Positions 8,312-12,091 of a stretch of DNA of 12,091 nt are shown piece by piece (the first letter of the stretch is position 1; the number at the start of each line of letters is the position of its first letter). Made by a program: the position numbers and the translations under genes. The notes beneath the pieces were generated by a model, which was not told where the DNA came from, did not search any database, and worked only from the letters and a program-made list of their open reading frames with translations. This stretch comes from an archaeon (lineage in GTDB: Archaea > Asgardarchaeota > Hermodarchaeia > Hermodarchaeales > Hermodarchaeaceae): NCBI GenBank assembly GCA_016550425.1, contig JABXGS010000016.1, forward strand, positions 1 through 12,091, read 5' to 3'.

Positions 8312-8441
8312 TGTGTAAAACACAATATCCTTGTTACAAAACACGACATTCAAATTCGAATACTAAACGCTCACGATAATTTTAATTCTTCTTGACATAG
8401 TTCCACGTAGACAATTCACGAAAACAATGTGTTTTGCACGA
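8312..8441. promoter_or_regulatory. Candidate operator cluster (AAAACAC / CACGA repeats)
   Basis: TGTGT-AAA-ACACA at 8312-8324 is a perfect 5+3+5 dyad. AAAACACRA occurs at 8317 and again at 8338, 21 bases or two helical turns apart. A third, inverted copy lies at 8427-8435. The block 8313-8326 matches the reverse complement of 8426-8439 at 12 of 14 positions. CACGA occurs at 8342, 8372, 8417 and 8437. This looks like a regulator-binding region, possibly controlling the PLD-like gene, though it is 130 or more bases upstream of it. Confidence 0.4.
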
Positions 8442-8543
8442 AGGGTCTTGTGAAGTTTGACTGACGAAAAAAGGCCTGGTCTCCTCAACCCTGACACCCG
8501 ATTAGCGTCCAGTTCCTAAACTTCTTATGGCTCGGACGTGTAG

Positions 8544-8550
8544 CTAAAAT
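8544..8550 (+). promoter_or_regulatory. Possible TATA-like element of the PLD-like gene
   Basis: CTAAAAT is centred about 27 bases before the ATG at 8574. That spacing would give a leaderless or nearly leaderless message, in line with the lack of a good Shine-Dalgarno sequence. The match to an archaeal TATA box is weak. Confidence 0.25.
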
Positions 8551-8573
8551 GAACAAAATTATGGGGCTAGAAG

Positions 8574-9512
8574 ATGAGCACGGCCCGACTTGGACGCGTT
8601 GCAAAAGAAGCACTCCAATTGATCCGCAAGTTCATGAGTCAAGGCGATTTTCAACGAGCCTCCAACGCTGCTCTAAAGGCTGCCGAAGCGTTTAATGAAC
8701 TTGCTAAACATTCTACAGGTTCAGCGTCCAAACTTGCATATCAGAGGGCCCGAAGTCTCGTTGAAATAACCAAAGCGCTAAGGCGTGAAGAACCCCTCCC
8801 ATTACACATGGTTGACTCCCTTGACAGTTTTTTTCCAGACGACGAAAATCTCCTTCCAGCTGCATCTGCTGTTGAAAAAGCAGTTGAATCTCCAGAAACA
8901 GACACTGTCGAAGAAATCGAATTAACTGATGAAAAAACTTCGCTTCCCTCCTCTACTGGTTCAGAAGTTATGCAGCATCAACTCCTTAATGGGATCTCAA
9001 TTGCCTTCACCCTAGTGGAGATGTTAGATCGGGCAATTCAAAGTATTCGGATCATGGTTCAAAACTTTACAGATGTCAAAACAGTGACTGTTGGAACGGA
9101 ATCCTGTGACGTAAACCTCCTCGACCGCTTAATCACAAAAGCTAACCAAGGTGTTCAAATTCGAATCATCATTCGTGAACCAGAAGCATTTGGGGCTGCA
9201 TCCAAGCACTTCCAAGAAGCCGTCGAGAAACTTCTTCAAGAAGCTCCATCGATTGAAATTCTTGTCTGTGCACAAATGCACATCAAATCTGTCATTATTG
9301 ACGATTCAGAGGTTCTAGAAGGGAGTGCAAACTTCACAGCCAAGGGGCTATCCGGGATCGGCGAGCAAGCCACCTGGACCAATAACCTCGAATTCGTCAC
9401 ACAATTCATCCAACGCTTTGACCAATATTGGGTTCACCAAAGCTCTGAATGCACAGAATGCAAAAACCGAACCTGCGAAGTCCATTCCCTCACTCGGCGT
9501 ACTCCAAAATAG
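8574..9512 (+). CDS. Single-HKD phospholipase D-like protein with N-terminal helical (MIT-like?) domain
   Basis: The ATG at 8574 is two codons after an in-frame stop (8568), so this is the earliest possible start; the protein has 312 residues. Residues 5-70 form a charged helical domain (GDFQRASNAALKAAEAF, then KLAYQRARSLVE) whose pattern recalls MIT or TPR-type hairpins. Residues 75-135 are an acidic, Ser/Pro-rich linker. Residues 135-290 are a PLD-type domain with one complete HKD motif: H236-I-K238, D243, and G250-S251-A-N253, preceded by the usual strand (GVQIRIII, 193-200). Single-HKD members, such as the nuclease Nuc, dimerise to form one active site; substrates can be DNA, RNA or phospholipid, and nothing here decides which. 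The C-terminus holds C293-x2-C296-x4-C301-x2-H304, a possible zinc site. There is no signal peptide or membrane helix, so it is cytoplasmic. It appears to be a single-gene unit between two non-coding stretches. Confidence 0.88.
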   Translation: MSTARLGRVAKEALQLIRKFMSQGDFQRASNAALKAAEAFNELAKHSTGSASKLAYQRARSLVEITKALRREEPLPLHMVDSLDSFFPDDENLLPAASAVEKAVESPETDTVEEIELTDEKTSLPSSTGSEVMQHQLLNGISIAFTLVEMLDRAIQSIRIMVQNFTDVKTVTVGTESCDVNLLDRLITKANQGVQIRIIIREPEAFGAASKHFQEAVEKLLQEAPSIEILVCAQMHIKSVIIDDSEVLEGSANFTAKGLSGIGEQATWTNNLEFVTQFIQRFDQYWVHQSSECTECKNRTCEVHSLTRRTPK

Positions 9513-9543
9513 GCTCTTTTCTTGATAGCAATATCACGCTTCA

Positions 9544-9550
9544 TTTTTTT
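9544..9550 (+). terminator. T-tract terminator candidate after the PLD-like gene
   Basis: Seven consecutive T lie 32 bases after the stop codon, in a T-rich context with a repeated TTTTCTTGAT (before and within this run). Archaeal RNA polymerase can terminate at such runs without a hairpin. Confidence 0.4.
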
Positions 9551-9623
9551 CTTGATGAAAGATTTATCCAGTAAAGAAGTAGGATCGTCTCAATTTATAA
9601 TATAAAACGGCGTCTAAGTCGAC

Positions 9624-9630
9624 TTTTTTT
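9624..9630 (+). terminator. Second T-tract terminator candidate
   Basis: A second run of seven T directly follows GTCGAC. It may act as a back-up terminator for the PLD-like transcript. Any upstream stem is only a few base pairs long. Confidence 0.35.
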
Positions 9631-9641
9631 ATTAAAGAAGC

Positions 9642-9669
9642 CTAAAAATATCTAAAAATAGAAAAAAAA
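9642..9669. repeat. Tandem 10-mer with phased A-tracts
   Basis: CTAAAAATAT (9642-9651) is followed directly by CTAAAAATAG (9652-9661), then by A8 (9662-9669). The A-tracts start at 9644, 9654 and 9662, close to one per helical turn, which is the pattern of intrinsically curved DNA. It lies about 65 bases upstream of the next gene's TATA-like box. Confidence 0.6.
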
Positions 9670-9734
9670 CATTCAGGTCAGTTAAATTGTAATTCTAAGG
9701 GAATTCCAACATTTATCGACACCCCGTCGTGGAC

Positions 9735-9746
9735 TTTAAATAAAAA
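9735..9746 (+). promoter_or_regulatory. Probable TATA box of the tandem-HTH gene
   Basis: TTTAAATAAAAA lies about 60 bases before the TTG at 9803. A start of transcription about 25-30 bases downstream (near 9765) would leave a leader of about 38 bases. This supports the TTG at 9803, because the first in-frame ATG is about 90 codons further on. Confidence 0.45.
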
Positions 9747-9802
9747 GCAAGGGCTCTCAATTTCTTTCAAGGGTAACCGCTGAGCAGGGGGCGAATCAAC
9801 GC

Positions 9803-11566
9803 TTGGCGACTACGGCACGTACACAACATACTGCAAAAGAAAAACTCACCACGAATCAACGTCGGCACCATCGGCAGGAAATCACGAAGCAATTGAAAAC
9901 CATTCAGCGAGAAATCACTGAGTTGACAGACCGTTCACCACTCCTACCTACGCGAATTCAGTTTTATGACGATGACACTCTTACAAGCCCACGATTCTGT
10001 GGTTCATACGGAGCGGGAAAATTCCGTATCGCTTCTCAACTCCTGACTCGTCCTCTCCTTCTTAAAACAGTCCTCTACCGAGAAATGTACACAACCTTGA
10101 TTCCCTCTGTAGTAAAGGGTGTTCCCGAAAGTGGGGATTTAGGCATCCTATGTGCCTATCATCACACCGCTCAACCTAATCTCAGCCAACTCATGAAATT
10201 ATGGCAAGTAGTTTCCCCACGCCAGTTTTTTGGCGACACAATCTACAATGCACCGTACTCTTTCCCCCTATTCAACCGAGTAACCCAAGGAACATTTCTC
10301 AAACGAATCCTTCCTCATTTCGATGAACTCGAACCTGCGATCACTCCTCTAACCTCACGAGAATATGTTGAGTTACTGGAGACATTTATGCTCAATTATG
10401 CCTCCCCCTTGAACGAACAAGAATTACGCGTTCTTCATTTGATGATCGAAAATCCCACATCGACTCTTCGACAGCTCCAACAAATTTCATCATATTCTCT
10501 AGGAAGCTTAAGCAACTACCTGGCCAGTTTTCGTGAAAAACTCCTTTTCTCCCGATACTTCCGCATAAACTATCCACGAATACGACTAAACCATATTGCA
10601 GTCCTTGCTTATCCTGCCCCTGGAAGTAGGGTATCACGATATTTTGAACAATGTCCCTACCTCCGGAAAATTCACAGATTCGGAGGAAGTGGTGCTCCCT
10701 TTCTTCTCAGTTACACCCTCCCCCGATTACGCCTTCGACGACTGCAAGAATGGTTACAAGAATTGGTAGGGTTAGGTCATCTTCTCCGTTACCGTTTCTA
10801 CCCCTTAAGTGGCGTTTTCAATGGCTATAACCTTCGAAGCTATCTCGCCCACGAAGCAGATGTCCCCGTGTCAGAAAGGTTTAGATGGGTAGCCTGGGTA
10901 CGGTATCTTCGTGATGTTCTAATTCGAGAAGGGTATGGGGAGATCCTAAGCCAACCCTATATTTACAAGTACGCTGAACCTAATGTCGATCCTGCAGATT
11001 TAGACCCTCTTGCATATCAAATCCTATCGCAGGTCAAACCTGATACAACAGCGGAAGACCTCGCCTTAATTCTAGGTCAATCAGTCCACGTTGTTCGGCG
11101 ACATCTCAAATCATTAATCACACAAGAGGTGTTATTTAAACGCCCAGATTTGTCAATGTATCATCTTGGACTGAATGAAACGCTCTTCATCATACTCGAA
11201 GGGAGTGAAGAAGTAGTTCGCAATTTCCTCTCAGGCTGTCGCGAAGCTCCTCTATACGGGGGCTCCATATTTCATCATCCAACTCCAGGCTGTATTGTTG
11301 CTTTTGGTTTACCAATAGGCTTAGCACTCAAAGTAGAAAGAGAACTCAATCGTCTTTTTCTTGAACAAACTGACTTCGATGCAGCTGTATTCTATGGAAG
11401 TGGTGCAAAAGATTTCATCATGAATCAGGTTCGACAACGCTGTCAATTCAATACTGAGTTGGGGCAATGGCAATGGTTTCGTGAATACTTACCAACCGCA
11501 TTTGATCATCTTGAATCACAGGTCCGAGAAATTCAGGAGACAGGAAGTGTGCATTTTACCGGTTAA
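9803..11566 (+). CDS. Large protein with two helix-turn-helix segments, probable transcriptional regulator
   Basis: Its 587 residues start at a TTG; no ATG or GTG precedes it in frame after the stop at 9737, and the next Met is residue 95. Residues 10-42 are basic and could form a coiled coil. Residues 60-195 are an unrecognised, mostly helical domain. Residues 203-250 read as a winged HTH (LNEQELRVLHLMIENP, then LGSLSNYLASFREKLLF), followed by a mixed alpha/beta stretch (255-345). The same order recurs: HTH at 398-447 (DPLAYQILSQ, then VHVVRRHLKSL) followed by alpha/beta 455-545. This doubled layout recalls two Lrp/AsnC-type modules (HTH plus RAM-like ligand domain) in one chain, but sequence resemblance is weak. 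A DNA-binding regulator is inferred. The next gene starts 21 bases after its stop, with a strong ribosome binding site, so the two probably form an operon. Confidence 0.78.
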   Translation: MATTARTQHTAKEKLTTNQRRHHRQEITKQLKTIQREITELTDRSPLLPTRIQFYDDDTLTSPRFCGSYGAGKFRIASQLLTRPLLLKTVLYREMYTTLIPSVVKGVPESGDLGILCAYHHTAQPNLSQLMKLWQVVSPRQFFGDTIYNAPYSFPLFNRVTQGTFLKRILPHFDELEPAITPLTSREYVELLETFMLNYASPLNEQELRVLHLMIENPTSTLRQLQQISSYSLGSLSNYLASFREKLLFSRYFRINYPRIRLNHIAVLAYPAPGSRVSRYFEQCPYLRKIHRFGGSGAPFLLSYTLPRLRLRRLQEWLQELVGLGHLLRYRFYPLSGVFNGYNLRSYLAHEADVPVSERFRWVAWVRYLRDVLIREGYGEILSQPYIYKYAEPNVDPADLDPLAYQILSQVKPDTTAEDLALILGQSVHVVRRHLKSLITQEVLFKRPDLSMYHLGLNETLFIILEGSEEVVRNFLSGCREAPLYGGSIFHHPTPGCIVAFGLPIGLALKVERELNRLFLEQTDFDAAVFYGSGAKDFIMNQVRQRCQFNTELGQWQWFREYLPTAFDHLESQVREIQETGSVHFTG

Positions 11567-11575
11567 TCAATTTAT

Positions 11576-11581
11576 AGGAGG
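11576..11581 (+). promoter_or_regulatory. Strong ribosome binding site of the small basic protein
   Basis: AGGAGG lies six bases before the ATG at 11588. It is the best Shine-Dalgarno match in the window and suggests this small protein is made in higher amount than its operon partner, whose TTG start is weak. Confidence 0.75.
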
Positions 11582-11587
11582 AAGAAA

Positions 11588-11923
11588 ATGCAAGAACCCC
11601 ATAAACAAGCCAAATCTCCAACGATATTAGATCGTGAGACAGATCTAAAACAAGGTCGACGACGTGGACCTGGTCGTGGGATCGGCGAGAAACGTATCAC
11701 GCAAGAACGCCTAACTGAATTAAATAGGCTCTTTCACAACCTTGAACACATCCACGTATTCCTAGTCCAAGAAGGCCATTCTATTATCAATGAGAGTGGC
11801 TCAATGCTTTCTTCTGGATCTCATCAGAATCTCGATCAGTTACTGAGGCTTCTTGAAGATTTTTTGTGGATTCTCAATTGCGCCATTGCGAAAAATGGGG
11901 GAACTCCACGGCTGCTTAGATAA
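11588..11923 (+). CDS. Small basic protein (111 aa) of unknown function
   Basis: The ATG is fixed by the AGGAGG at 11576. The N-terminus is polar and carries a basic Gly/Arg/Pro stretch (GRRRGPGRGIGEKR, residues 23-36) that loosely recalls an AT-hook, without the exact RGRP core. Residues 38-62 (ITQERLTELNRLFHNLEHIH) and 80-101 (LDQLLRLLEDFLWIL) are predicted amphipathic helices with a Ser/Gly-rich link between them. There is no membrane helix or signal peptide. No family is recognised. Its position 21 bases after the tandem-HTH gene suggests that it works with that regulator, for example as a DNA-binding or dimerising partner. Its last eight bases overlap the end of a minus-strand frame. Confidence 0.78.
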   Translation: MQEPHKQAKSPTILDRETDLKQGRRRGPGRGIGEKRITQERLTELNRLFHNLEHIHVFLVQEGHSIINESGSMLSSGSHQNLDQLLRLLEDFLWILNCAIAKNGGTPRLLR

Positions 11924-12091
11924 GGCGGAGTTGTCGACTAGAACTTGGTTCTACTGTGCATAAAGAATCTAGGCGCTCTTCGTATTTGAGAAGAAAAGCG
12001 TTCAAGAGTGAAGCGGGAACAATTGGGATCTTTTCGTGAAATTGGATATCTTCAATGAGCATTGTAACAAGCATTGGAATGAGAACAGGGC
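11916..12091 (-). CDS. C-terminal end of a minus-strand gene (partial)
   Basis: On the minus strand one frame is open from the right edge to a TAA (complement of 11916-11918), giving 57 residues: it begins PVLIPMLVTMLIEDIQFHEK and ends SSSRQLRLI. Hydrophobic and charged residues alternate as in a folded protein, and codon choice looks like that of the neighbours. The product is not recognisable from this fragment. A short gene starting at one of the two internal ATGs is also possible. It converges on the small basic protein gene and overlaps its stop by eight bases. Confidence 0.5.
   Translation of the reverse strand, partial: PVLIPMLVTMLIEDIQFHEKIPIVPASLLNAFLLKYEERLDSLCTVEPSSSRQLRLI

Larger units (their letters stand above)
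8302..8573. other. Intergenic region with clustered short motifs
   Basis: No reading frame with protein-like content is visible on either strand in these 272 bases. The first 140 bases are A/T-rich and carry the repeated AAAACAC and CACGA motifs annotated separately. The second half is more mixed in composition and leads into the PLD-like gene. Short ATGs at 8549 and 8561 are in another frame. Confidence 0.6.
9513..9802. other. 290-base non-coding, A/T-rich intergenic region
   Basis: I see no protein-like reading frame here. In order it holds a T7 run (9544), a TATA-like run TTTATAATATAAAA (9594-9607), a second T7 run (9624), a tandem 10-mer with phased A-tracts (9642-9669) and a probable promoter (9735). 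The middle TATA-like run has no gene behind it and points almost directly into the second T-run. Confidence 0.6.

Noticed and set aside
8302..8573. A hidden tRNA or structured RNA
   Set aside because: No cloverleaf-like stems or T-loop consensus (GGTTCRA) could be found; the symmetry present is short and DNA-operator-like.
9642..9669. CRISPR-like repeat
   Set aside because: Only two 10-base units without spacers; this is an A-tract tandem repeat, not an array.

Overview
The window most likely comes from an archaeon. The reasons are archaeal-style TATA boxes upstream of several genes, a Shine-Dalgarno sequence matching the archaeal 16S tail (AGGTGAT at 7790), a likely TTG start, a zinc-ribbon/winged-helix protein of an archaeal type, and large single-pass surface proteins rich in N-glycosylation sequons. 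The toroid-repeat ectoprotein and an MIT-like helical domain would fit an Asgard archaeon, but that lineage is an inference. Base composition is moderate and similar throughout, and I see no insertion sequence, CRISPR array, tRNA or rRNA.

Layout. Nearly everything is on the + strand. Nt 2-4204 hold the 3' part of a very large surface protein: the end of a Rossmann-like domain, two alpha-toroid regions of prenyltransferase-beta type, a series of Ig-like beta domains, one membrane anchor and a short cytoplasmic tail. It is followed after one base by a small zinc-ribbon/winged-helix protein (4206-4622). A second surface-protein operon has its own promoter. It encodes a membrane-anchored M28-type zinc peptidase with all metal ligands present (4794-7811), overlapped by a four-helix membrane protein of unknown role (7801-8301). 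An intergenic region dense in short repeats (8302-8573) precedes a single-HKD phospholipase D-like protein with an N-terminal helical, possibly MIT-like, domain and a C-terminal Cys/His cluster (8574-9512). A 290-base non-coding stretch with T-tracts and phased A-tracts leads to a 587-residue protein with two helix-turn-helix segments (9803-11566) and a small basic protein with a strong ribosome binding site (11588-11923). At the right edge a minus-strand reading frame (11916-12091) converges on that small gene and overlaps its end.

How the genes may work together. The left two-thirds looks like a cell-surface locus. Both giant proteins face outward, are built from related parts (a shared-looking Rossmann-like domain, then Ig-like domains, then an anchor and a cytoplasmic tail), and each is followed by a tightly coupled small gene. 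One supplies a large non-enzymatic-looking scaffold and the other a peptidase. The right third (PLD-like protein, tandem-HTH regulator, basic partner) appears to be separate transcription units acting inside the cell. No function is proven for any gene. The peptidase and PLD assignments rest on complete catalytic motifs; the others rest on fold-level resemblance.
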